A DNA stretch of 57,321 nucleotides, taken from the NCBI GenBank assembly GCA_964440935.1, contig CAYTTY010000021.1:1-57321 (forward strand), read 5' to 3'. The translations under genes and the position numbers were made by a program. Every line of letters starts with the position of its first letter. Position 1 is the first letter of the stretch. This document shows, piece after piece, positions 14,366-22,386 of the stretch. The notes beneath the pieces are model-generated. The model was not told where the DNA came from and did no database searches. It saw only the letters and a program-made list of their open reading frames with translations. This stretch comes from WJJR01 sp964440935. Its GTDB lineage: Bacteria; Zixibacteria; MSB-5A5; WJJR01.

Positions 14366-16033
14366 TTACATGCGGTAAACCGGCGCTTTCGTTTCGCGAA
14401 TGGGTGCGTTCAGCGTTGCCGAGAGGGCCAGCGCCACGACTTGACGTGTTTCAATCGGATCGATGATACCATCATCCCAGAGTAATGACGTTCCGTAGTA
14501 GGGGTCGCCCTCGGATTCGTATTTGGCGAGGACCGGATCGCGGATCTTCTGTTCCTCTTCGGGGCTCAACTCTTTGCCCTCGCGCGCGAGGCCATCACGT
14601 TTCACCTGCACCAGCACACTGGCCGCCTGTTCAGCGCCCATGACCGAAACCCGCGAATTTGGCCACGTGAACAGGAAACGCGGTTTGTACCCGCGTCCGC
14701 ACATCGCGTAGTTGCCGGCGCCATGGGATGCGCCGATGATCACAGTGATTTTCGGTACGGCAACCGTTGCGACGGCCTGGACCATTTTGGCGCCATGCTT
14801 GGCAATACCACCTTGCTCATACTGCTTGCCGACCATAAAGCCGGTGATGTTTTGCAGGAAAATCAGCGGCATGCCGCGTTGGCCGCACAGTTCGATAAAA
14901 TGCGCCCCCTTCACCGAACTCTCACTGAAGAGCACACCATTGTTCGCGATAATGCCGACCGGGTATCCCATCCAGCGCGCAAATCCACAAACCAGGGTCG
15001 GCCCGTAGTTCGACTTAAATTCGTGGAACCGGCTGCCGTCGACAAGACGCGCCAGCACTTCGTGAACGTCGTACGGATGCCGCGTGTCCATCGGCACAAT
15101 GCCGTACAACTCTTTCGCATCATACAACGGATCTTCCGGTTCGGATAGATCGAGACCGACGTGCTTTACGGTATTAAGATTCTCGACAATGTTGCGGCAC
15201 ATGTGCAACGCTTGCTCTTCGTTGTCGGCGAGATGATCGGTAACGCCCGAAATGCGTGAGTGCATCTCGCCGCCACCCAAGTCCTCGGTCGTTACCACTT
15301 CCCCCGTGGCGGCTTTCACCAACGGAGGCCCGGCGAGATAGATCGTGCCGTTACGCTTCACGATAATGCACTCGTCGGACATCGCCGGCACATACGCCCC
15401 ACCGGCCGTGCACATCCCCAACACTACGGAAATCTGTGGAATGTTGAGCGAAGACATTTCCGCCTGATTGTAGAAGATGCGTCCGAAATGCTCTTTGTCG
15501 GGGAAAACCTCGGCCTGATAGGGCAGGAACACCCCGCCCGAATCCACCAGGTAGATTGCCGGCATGCGGTTTTCGAGCGCGACTTCCTGGGCCCGGATGT
15601 GCTTCTTGATTGTCTCCGGGAAATACGTGCCGCCCTTGACGGTTGAATCATTGGCGACAATCACACATTCGCGCCCGTTGATCATGCCGACACCGGTCAC
15701 TATACCCGAACAGGGGACCTCATTGTCGTATTTGTCCCAGGCAGCCAGTGCCGAGAGTTCGAGGAAGGGTGTTTCGGGGTCGAGGAGCTTCTCAATGCGC
15801 TCGCGCGCCATCAGCTTGTTGCGCTTGCGTTGGGTCTCGATGGCCCGTGCCGAACCACCCTTGCGCACGTGGGCCAGCCGTTCACGCAATTGCTCTTTCA
15901 GGCCGCGATGATACTTGTCGTTGGTTGCAAACTCGTCGGAGTCGGTGAGAATGTTGCTGCGTAAAACGTCCATATCGGGGGCTCGCTGTGGACCGCTCAG
16001 GGCGGGCCGGGTTTGAACCATAAGGTTGCCCAT
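14366..16033 (-). CDS. liuB: Methylcrotonyl-CoA carboxylase carboxyltransferase (beta) subunit
   Basis: Predicted ~555-residue carboxyltransferase, the first gene of the leucine-degradation cluster. It shows the N- and C-type crotonase-like halves: RKGGSARAIETQRKRNKL, GTYFPETIKKHIRAQEVA, VLGMCTAGGAYVPAMSDE and GASHGAGNYAMCGRGY. The MCC-type LTDSDEFATNDKYHRGL near the start distinguishes it from propionyl-CoA carboxylases. The true start is uncertain: 16033 (MGNLMVQTRP, with GGAG upstream) is taken, and 15973 (MDVLRSNIL) is nearer the usual family length. The frame remains open to 16144. Isovaleryl-CoA dehydrogenase is not in the window. Confidence 0.9.
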   Translation of the reverse strand: MGNLMVQTRPALSGPQRAPDMDVLRSNILTDSDEFATNDKYHRGLKEQLRERLAHVRKGGSARAIETQRKRNKLMARERIEKLLDPETPFLELSALAAWDKYDNEVPCSGIVTGVGMINGRECVIVANDSTVKGGTYFPETIKKHIRAQEVALENRMPAIYLVDSGGVFLPYQAEVFPDKEHFGRIFYNQAEMSSLNIPQISVVLGMCTAGGAYVPAMSDECIIVKRNGTIYLAGPPLVKAATGEVVTTEDLGGGEMHSRISGVTDHLADNEEQALHMCRNIVENLNTVKHVGLDLSEPEDPLYDAKELYGIVPMDTRHPYDVHEVLARLVDGSRFHEFKSNYGPTLVCGFARWMGYPVGIIANNGVLFSESSVKGAHFIELCGQRGMPLIFLQNITGFMVGKQYEQGGIAKHGAKMVQAVATVAVPKITVIIGASHGAGNYAMCGRGYKPRFLFTWPNSRVSVMGAEQAASVLVQVKRDGLAREGKELSPEEEQKIRDPVLAKYESEGDPYYGTSLLWDDGIIDPIETRQVVALALSATLNAPIRETKAPVYRM

Positions 16034-16191
16034 GATCGGGCGACGCTCCGGCGCATTCAAGCGGATTCGTGAACGGAGTGTCAAACACATGCAATGCCTA
16101 TCTACGAAAAGCCCTTTTAACCAGCCGTCGGGAGACGTATCCATAGACTGATATGGCGTCCACCGAAAACCGCAACCAGAGGCAGGGATTT

Positions 16192-17337
16192 ATGGCCACA
16201 CGGTTGAGCAGCCGCTCCGGCCTGATGATCGTCCTATTGGTCCTGATGGCGCTTTGGGCCTGCAGCAATTCCTCGAACGGCCAGTCCAGCAGCACGGCAC
16301 AGGAACTCGACTTCATCGATCTCCCGCCCGGCTTTCAAATCGACTACTACGCCGCTGATGTGCCCAATGCGCGGTCATTGGTCCGTGCCGATGGGGGAAC
16401 GATCTTTGTCGGAACTCGCTCCGGTGGACGTGTCTACGCCCTCCGGGATATCGACGGCGACCAGGCGACCGATTCTATGTATACCATCGCCAGTGGCTTG
16501 CGCATGCCAAATGGCGTCGCCATGCACGATGGGGCGTTGTTTGTCGCCGAAGTGAGCCGGGTGTGGCGGTACGACAGCATCGAAGCGCAGCTGGCGAACC
16601 CGCCAGAGCCAGTGCTGGTAAGCGAGGATTTTCCCAGTGATGAGCATCACGGGTGGAAGTTCATTGCGTTCGGTCCCGATGGTAAGCTCTACGTGCCGGT
16701 CGGTGCGCCGTGCAACATTTGCGATTCCGATGATTCGATTTACGCCAGTGTCACCCGGATGAAACCCGACGGCTCCGAGCATGAGGTGTTTGCCTCGGGC
16801 GTTCGTAACACGGTCGGTTTCGACTGGCATCCCGAGACGCATGATCTCTGGTTTACCGACAACGGCCGCGACTGGCTGGGCGATAACTTACCTCCCGATG
16901 AACTGAACCGGGCGCCGGAACCGGGATTGCACTTCGGCTATCCGTATTGCCATGGCGACACGATCTCCGATCCCGAGTACGGTGATCTCCACGAGTGCGA
17001 CGAGTTCACACCGCCGGTGCAGAATCTGGGGCCGCATGTCGCGGCATTAGGTATGCGGTTTTACACCGGTTCCATGTTTCCCGAGGAATATTACGGGCAG
17101 ATCTTCATCGCCGAACACGGCTCCTGGAATCGTTCAACCAAGATCGGCTATCGGGTGCGTTTAGTGCGTCTCGACGGCAACCAGGTGACGTCATACGAGG
17201 ACTTCGCCACCGGCTGGCTGACCGATGGTGGCAATGTGCGGGGACGGCCGGTCGATGTGCTCGTCATGCCCGACGGCGCGCTGTTGGTCTCCGATGACCA
17301 GACCGGTGCCGTCTATCGCATCAGCTACTCGGAATAA
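16192..17337 (+). CDS. PQQ-dependent sugar (sorbosone-type) dehydrogenase-like lipoprotein
   Basis: Predicted 381-residue exported protein of the glucose/sorbosone dehydrogenase beta-propeller family. The signal ends in LWAC, so Cys24 is a likely lipid site. Blades show repeated DG motifs: NGVAMHDGALFVAE, HHGWKFIAFGPDGKLYVPVG, GFDWHPETHDLWFTDNGRD and AEHGSWNRSTK. The HHG and GPDGKLYV stretch corresponds to the part of soluble glucose dehydrogenases that contacts PQQ and calcium. The ATG at 16192 is favoured over 16153 because it has AGGG upstream and a compact lipoprotein signal. It is divergent from liuB. Substrate and cofactor are not proven; many relatives are uncharacterised. Confidence 0.85.
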   Translation: MATRLSSRSGLMIVLLVLMALWACSNSSNGQSSSTAQELDFIDLPPGFQIDYYAADVPNARSLVRADGGTIFVGTRSGGRVYALRDIDGDQATDSMYTIASGLRMPNGVAMHDGALFVAEVSRVWRYDSIEAQLANPPEPVLVSEDFPSDEHHGWKFIAFGPDGKLYVPVGAPCNICDSDDSIYASVTRMKPDGSEHEVFASGVRNTVGFDWHPETHDLWFTDNGRDWLGDNLPPDELNRAPEPGLHFGYPYCHGDTISDPEYGDLHECDEFTPPVQNLGPHVAALGMRFYTGSMFPEEYYGQIFIAEHGSWNRSTKIGYRVRLVRLDGNQVTSYEDFATGWLTDGGNVRGRPVDVLVMPDGALLVSDDQTGAVYRISYSE

Positions 17338-17342
17338 TCAAG

Positions 17343-18641
17343 ATGCCCGCCTATCCACTTCAGTTCAGGAGATCTTGGCACTGCCTGGCGCTCGTCGGAT
17401 GTCTACTGGTTGCGGCGTCGTGCAGCATTGCCGTCGCAGGACTGAACGATCCGATTACCGGCACCGCATTCGATTCGTTCATCGCCAGCCAGCATCCTGA
17501 AAGACAGAAGGAATTGGAGACGATCTTACCCGAATCCGACGGCTATTTTATCACGGGTCCGCTCGATCCGTTGATCGACCACTCCGATGATACTAACACA
17601 CTCTACCACTCACTCCGCGTGATCTGTCCCGACTTGACGTCGATCAACCGGATTGTACCGGTTCTCAAGGAGGACGACCGGTTTGGACGCATCAAGGCGC
17701 ACATTGACAAACCGCGCGGCGGCGATGAGCGCGGGTTTCGCGGTGTCACGGCTGAATTCCGAAAGGGCGAAGCCATCTGGCCCGTGCTGTTTAACACTAC
17801 GAATCAGACGCGCTGGCTGATTTGGGCGCGAGAAAATATGTTTGCCGAAGCCGTGCGTGAACTGGACGATGGTGATCTGGAAGATTACGCCGAAGAGGTA
17901 TCCGACTACCTCTATGCGATTGATCGGGGCGATCGGAATGCGGTCGAGCCGCAAGCCGAAGATCACGACCTGCCACCCCATGTTGGCTTTTATAAACCTC
18001 CGCCCGACTACGTCATTGAAGGATACCAGAATTATAAAGACTACCTGCACAGCCACGCCGACATTGAAACCGATTTTGCCAAAGGCATTCTCGCGTTCAT
18101 TCCCGGCGATTCACTTGAGCGCGCCCTCATTGCGACAGCGCCGCAGTCCGCCTACCCAAACAAAGAAGCGCCCATGTTGCAGCATGAGTACCGCAAGTTC
18201 TTCCAGCGCGGTGGAACAGGTCGCACAATGCAGACCCTCACGAAACGCGGATTCGATACTCTGATGGCCGGTGAGTACTTCTTTGCGGTCGGATTAAGCG
18301 GCAAGGTGCGCTTCGGACGCGAGTTGTTGCGCGAAGAAGTGGCTCGCATCGAAGCGGAAACGGGGAAGAAGGTTCCGCGCGCCAACCACGCTTTCCTGTT
18401 TCCCGGTGAACCAGTACTGACGGCAGGGGCGTTTTTTGTTGACAATGCTGATAACGGCGCGCAGCAGATTGGCCACATCAATGCGCAATCGGGACATTAC
18501 TTCTACAGCAACGTCACCCCGACAATCCGCGAAGACATTGCGGTTCATTCCAATACATATGTTCTCACGCTCGGCCACCTCCTCGACGCACTGGCCAAAA
18601 TGGAGATACCGTTTGACTCGGTGTTGATCAGTAAGCTATAG
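17343..18641 (+). CDS. Unrecognised exported protein
   Basis: Predicted 432-residue protein that I cannot place in a family. It begins with a basic segment and a hydrophobic stretch (LALVGCLLVAASCSIAVAG), so it is exported; VAASC is a poor lipobox. The rest is soluble and polar, without membrane segments or Cys clusters. Noticeable parts are GFRGVTAEFRKGEAIWPVLF, HVGFYKPPPDYVIEGY, KGILAFIPGDSLERAL and HLLDALAKMEIPFDSVL. It starts 5 bp after the sorbosone dehydrogenase-like gene, so the two are probably co-transcribed and may act together in the periplasm. Confidence 0.75.
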   Translation: MPAYPLQFRRSWHCLALVGCLLVAASCSIAVAGLNDPITGTAFDSFIASQHPERQKELETILPESDGYFITGPLDPLIDHSDDTNTLYHSLRVICPDLTSINRIVPVLKEDDRFGRIKAHIDKPRGGDERGFRGVTAEFRKGEAIWPVLFNTTNQTRWLIWARENMFAEAVRELDDGDLEDYAEEVSDYLYAIDRGDRNAVEPQAEDHDLPPHVGFYKPPPDYVIEGYQNYKDYLHSHADIETDFAKGILAFIPGDSLERALIATAPQSAYPNKEAPMLQHEYRKFFQRGGTGRTMQTLTKRGFDTLMAGEYFFAVGLSGKVRFGRELLREEVARIEAETGKKVPRANHAFLFPGEPVLTAGAFFVDNADNGAQQIGHINAQSGHYFYSNVTPTIREDIAVHSNTYVLTLGHLLDALAKMEIPFDSVLISKL

Positions 18642-18734
18642 ATGCGTGTCTGCGGTGCGCACCTAACTGCGCATCGCAGACGTTTCTTATGTTCGTCTGT
18701 TACGAATTCACCGTTGACCAAGGATTGCGTACCC

Positions 18735-19736
18735 ATGTCTGAAACCACACTCGGCGTTGTCGCTGTTGGAAATGCACTGGTTGATGTTCTGGCCCACGCC
18801 ACCGACGATTTCATTACCGCCCAGCATACCGAATACGGGATGGTCAAAGGCGCGATGACCCTGATCGACAGCGACCGTGCAGTCGATCTCTACATGCAAA
18901 TGGGACCCGGCGTTGAAAGCTCGGGCGGCTCGGCTGCGAATACCATCGCCGGGTACGCGTCATTCGGCGGTAAAGGTGGCTTCATCGGGAAGGTTGCCAA
19001 TGATCAACTGGGACGTGTGTTCATTCACGATATTCGGTCACTGCTCATCGACTATGACACACCGCCGTTGAGTGGCGATATCCCGACCGGACGGTGTCTG
19101 ATTCTGATTACCCCCGACGCGCAACGCACGATGAACACCTATCTCGGCGCCGGTGTTGAATTGGGTCCCGAAGATGTCAATCGTGAGATGATCACGTCGG
19201 CGCAGATCACTTACCTCGAAGGATACCTCTTCGATAAGGAACAGGCGAAGCAAGCATTTGAGACCGCCGCGCAGTATGCGCACGAAGCCGGGCGCAAGGT
19301 CGCCCTCACGCTTTCCGATTCCTTCTGCGTGAACCGTCACCGCGATGACTTCCGTAAGCTGATTGACAGTCACATCGACATTCTCTTTGCCAACGAAGAT
19401 GAGATCAAGGCACTGTACGAGGAGCCTGAGTTGCCCGATGCACTCAAGGCAATCGATGGGCACGTCGAAATCGCCGTCGTGACACGCAGCGAGAAAGGCG
19501 CGGTTGTCCTCTCGGCGGGCGAGCAGGCGGTCGTGCCTGCCGAGCCGGTTGATGAGGTGGTGGACACCACCGGTGCCGGCGATCAGTTCGCCGCCGGGTT
19601 CCTGTTTGGTCTAACCGAAGGAATGGATCTCGAAAAGTCAGCCAAGCTGGGCGCCATCGCCGCCGCCGAAGTGATCAGCCACCTCGGACCGCGTCCGGAA
19701 ACACCACTGGCGGAGTTGCTGGAGGGCGTGGCGTAG
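18735..19736 (+). CDS. PfkB-family carbohydrate kinase, probable adenosine kinase
   Basis: Predicted 333-residue ribokinase-fold enzyme. GVVAVGNALVDVLA opens the protein, SSGGSAANTIAGYASFGGKG is the PfkB signature 1, NTYLGAGVEL follows, and VDTTGAGDQFAAGFLFGLT is signature 2 with the catalytic Asp. The combination is that of bacterial adenosine kinase-type PfkB proteins, which phosphorylate adenosine to AMP; another nucleoside or sugar is possible. The ATG at 18735 (MSETTLGVV), with AAGGA upstream, is preferred over the in-frame start at 18642, which directly follows the previous stop and adds a non-homologous leader. Confidence 0.88.
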   Translation: MSETTLGVVAVGNALVDVLAHATDDFITAQHTEYGMVKGAMTLIDSDRAVDLYMQMGPGVESSGGSAANTIAGYASFGGKGGFIGKVANDQLGRVFIHDIRSLLIDYDTPPLSGDIPTGRCLILITPDAQRTMNTYLGAGVELGPEDVNREMITSAQITYLEGYLFDKEQAKQAFETAAQYAHEAGRKVALTLSDSFCVNRHRDDFRKLIDSHIDILFANEDEIKALYEEPELPDALKAIDGHVEIAVVTRSEKGAVVLSAGEQAVVPAEPVDEVVDTTGAGDQFAAGFLFGLTEGMDLEKSAKLGAIAAAEVISHLGPRPETPLAELLEGVA

Positions 19737-19906
19737 AACTGTCGTACCCTCGGTTGATGAGAGAAACCTACGTCGTCATGCCGAGTCCTCCTGACGCGGA
19801 AGGGATCTGCTCTTTGGGCCGTTGAGATTGCAGATGCACTATGCTGGCGCGGGAGAGACTTCTTGAATACCAGTTCGATTGTCATAGGTACAATTGGTTC
19901 ACATTC

Positions 19907-20145
19907 GGGTGCCACGGGACTTAAGGGGCGTGTTGAAAGACCTGCTCACTATCAACACCTCAGACTGGGGAGGGCGAGGCTCCCGCCGAGCCGCCGTGTT
20001 GAACATGCCGTTGCGGCTCGCCGGGAGGCTCGCCCTCCCGAAGGCTCTGATTCTCGGGGGTTTTGCAACACGCCCCTCAAGGCCCGTGCGTCCGCGTCTG
20101 CACAATCCCCTGTCCACGCCCCTCAAGGCCCGTGGCACTTCAAGG
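19907..20145. repeat. Nested palindromic repeat cluster, family B
   Basis: An outer inverted repeat (GGGTGCCACGGGACTTAAGG at 19907 and CCTCAAGGCCCGTGGCAC near 20121) encloses a second one: GGGAGGGCGAGGCTCCCGCC near 19970 against GGGAGGCTCGCCCTCCC near 20021-20040. A further AAGGCCCGTG unit lies near 20080. Open frames crossing this block are repeat-coded (GLKARG-like) and not genes. It makes up much of the 614-bp gap between the kinase and OPT transporter genes. Confidence 0.75.
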
Positions 20146-20180
20146 TGAGTGCAATGCAAACTAACCTCTACTCATTATTA

Positions 20181-20213
20181 ATCGGAACGGAATTCTGACA
20201 ATCGGTATAATAC
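20181..20213. repeat. Dispersed intergenic repeat, family A, copy 3
   Basis: CGGAACGGAATTCTGACAATCGGTATAATACT matches the family core. As at the deformylase remnant, a family A unit follows directly after family B palindromes. Confidence 0.65.
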
Positions 20214-20242
20214 TCGCGTTGAAACGCAACCCCTCACCCTCA

Positions 20243-20289
20243 CCCTCTCCCCAGAGTAAAGAGCCACTCTGGGGAGAGGGAACTTTTTT
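20243..20289 (+). terminator. Long perfect hairpin with T-run (terminator-like)
   Basis: Arms CCCTCTCCCCAGAGT (20243-20257) and ACTCTGGGGAGAGGG (20266-20280) pair perfectly over 15 bp around an 8-base loop. AACTTTTTT follows, which gives an intrinsic-terminator shape for plus-strand transcription coming from the kinase gene about 500 bp upstream. The arms share their sequence with the hairpin at 125-147, so this may be a repeat that happens to serve as a terminator. Confidence 0.55.
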
Positions 20290-20350
20290 GCTCCCTTTCG
20301 CAGCGATTTTCAGCGGGGACAGGATGGGGGTGAGGAGAAAATCCGTTTCA

Positions 20351-22276
20351 TCACATCGCGGCGCGCCGACGCCACAACACCCACGCCAAACCGACAAACA
20401 ACAGCAGCGAAATCACACTGGAGAATGGCCCGGCCCACGCGTCGCCGATCCCTCCGGGTTTCGCCACAAAGTAGGTCCAGGCCGCGAGGCCGACTCCAAT
20501 CAGTCCTTCGCCGCCGATGAATCCGGATGCGTAGAGCACACCGCGATCACGATCGGGGTTGGTCGTGCCCTTGGGATACCGTTTGTCGACCAGCCACCGA
20601 ACCAGACCGCCGGCAAAGATCGGTGTCATGGTGCTGACTGGTAAGTACAGACCGACGGCAAACGGCAACGACGGAATCTTGAACGCTTCGGCGACCAGCG
20701 CAAACGCTGCACCGACGCCCACCAAAGTCCACGGGATCTCCGCCGCCAGAACACCTTCAATGACGGTCTTCATCAATGTCGCCTGCGGCGCGGGGAGATG
20801 GGTGGAGCCGAAGCCGTAGGCGTGGTGCAAAACGGACACCGCATACGCCACCGCCCACGTCGATGTCATCGCGCCGATGAATTCCCCGATCTGTTGCTTG
20901 TATGGTGTTGCGCCGACCAGGAAGCCGGTTTTGAGATCCTGTGATGTGTCACCCGCAATTGATGCGGCGACACACACGACGGTGCCGACCGATAGCGCTG
21001 TGATCTGTCCGATCATGTCGGTCCAGCCCATTGCATAAAACACAAACGATGTGCCCAGCAGCGTGACGATCGTCATACCCGATGTCGGATTTGATGACAC
21101 ACCAATCAGACCGACAATACGCGACGAAACGGTGACGAAGAAGAACGCGAAGACGATGATGGCGATGGCCACGACGATGCGTCCGATGATCGACTCAAAT
21201 CCGCCGACCAATCCGGGGACAACCACAATTGCCAACCCGATCAATCCGACGATAATCCCGACGGTTTTCATCGACAGGTCGCGCTCGGTGCGCAGTGATT
21301 TTCCGGCCTGGCCGTTGCGACGCGCCGCGATTTCCTGTACCCCGAGCTTGAACGACTCGACCATGGTGGGCACGGAGCGGATGATTGTAACGATCCCCGC
21401 CATCGCGACGGCGCCGGCGCCGAGGTAACGAATGTAGCGCGTCCAAATCTCACTCGTGGTCATTTCACTGACGAGCTTGACGGTCTCCGGGAACACCGGT
21501 GACGTCAAGTCACCCCAGATGTAATTGAGTATCGGAATGATGATCACCCAGGAGATCGCCGCGCCGGCGACCATCACCGCACCGATGCGTGGCCCGAGAA
21601 TGAAACCGACTCCGAGCAACGCCGGTGTCGCTTCAATGCCGATCTGCGCTTTCGGCAGTCCGAAAATCCCGGTACTCGGCTTTTCATTCCAGAGATGCAG
21701 AAACCCCAAGCAGAATTTGTAGAGCGCGCCAATGCCCAAGCCCGCAAACAGAGGTCCCGCTTTCGCCTTCTTGCCTTCCGAGGCATTCAGCACCTCGGCA
21801 CACGCCGTGCCCTCGGGATAGGGGAGATTATGATGCTCGCGGACAATCAGGAATTTCCGCAGCGGAATCATGATCGCGATTCCGAGTACGCCACCCAGCA
21901 GTGCCAGTAACGAAATACGCAACAGCGACGGATCGGCGCGCCAGAGGAACAGCGCGGGAATGGTGAAGATCACGCCCGACGCCAGCGACGATGACGCTGA
22001 CCCGATGGTTTGCGACATGTTGCTTTCGAGGATGGTCGAGTGCGAGCCGAACATGCGCAGCGCGCGAAACACGGTCACGGTCATCACCGCCACCGGAATC
22101 GACGTTGACACGGTCAACCCGGCCTTTAATCCGAGGTAGGTATTGGCGGCACCGAACAGGACGCCAAAAAACACACCGGCGATCAACGACTTGATCGTAA
22201 ACTCAGCAATGCTCTCTTGCGCGCCGACAATCGGTTGGGGAGCAGCTTTGTTGTTGTTAATCGGAGTATCAGCCAT
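20351..22276 (-). CDS. OPT-family oligopeptide transporter
   Basis: Predicted 641-residue inner-membrane protein with about 15 hydrophobic segments. The opening AEFTIKSLIAGVFFGVLFGA and NTYLGLKAGLTVSTSIPVAV, together with NLPYPEGTACAEVL, are the hallmark of prokaryotic OPT proteins, which bring in short peptides or metal chelates by proton symport. The length fits the family. It stands alone in its transcription unit and its ATG lies at 22276. The substrate is unknown. Confidence 0.9.
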   Translation of the reverse strand: MADTPINNNKAAPQPIVGAQESIAEFTIKSLIAGVFFGVLFGAANTYLGLKAGLTVSTSIPVAVMTVTVFRALRMFGSHSTILESNMSQTIGSASSSLASGVIFTIPALFLWRADPSLLRISLLALLGGVLGIAIMIPLRKFLIVREHHNLPYPEGTACAEVLNASEGKKAKAGPLFAGLGIGALYKFCLGFLHLWNEKPSTGIFGLPKAQIGIEATPALLGVGFILGPRIGAVMVAGAAISWVIIIPILNYIWGDLTSPVFPETVKLVSEMTTSEIWTRYIRYLGAGAVAMAGIVTIIRSVPTMVESFKLGVQEIAARRNGQAGKSLRTERDLSMKTVGIIVGLIGLAIVVVPGLVGGFESIIGRIVVAIAIIVFAFFFVTVSSRIVGLIGVSSNPTSGMTIVTLLGTSFVFYAMGWTDMIGQITALSVGTVVCVAASIAGDTSQDLKTGFLVGATPYKQQIGEFIGAMTSTWAVAYAVSVLHHAYGFGSTHLPAPQATLMKTVIEGVLAAEIPWTLVGVGAAFALVAEAFKIPSLPFAVGLYLPVSTMTPIFAGGLVRWLVDKRYPKGTTNPDRDRGVLYASGFIGGEGLIGVGLAAWTYFVAKPGGIGDAWAGPFSSVISLLLFVGLAWVLWRRRAAM

Positions 22277-22326
22277 GAGGCATTGAATGTGCAGGTTTAT
22301 TTATCAGCAAAACAAGCATGAAATCC

Positions 22327-22366
22327 GGGTGATGCCACGGGTCTTTCGGCCCGTGGCGCCCATCAC
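22327..22366. repeat. Palindromic repeat, family B
   Basis: GGTGATGCCACGGGTC followed by TTTCGGCCCGTGGCGCCCATC makes a hairpin (GCCACGGG against CCCGTGGC) in the 110-bp gap between the OPT transporter and the YfhO-like gene. Confidence 0.7.
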
Positions 22367-22386
22367 TAACAGTCAGAGTTCGTGTC

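Noticed and set aside
19863..20198. Open frame through the repeat block, with GLKGRV- and GLKARG-like segments
   Set aside because: The translated segments are the palindromic repeats themselves, also found in other frames and places.
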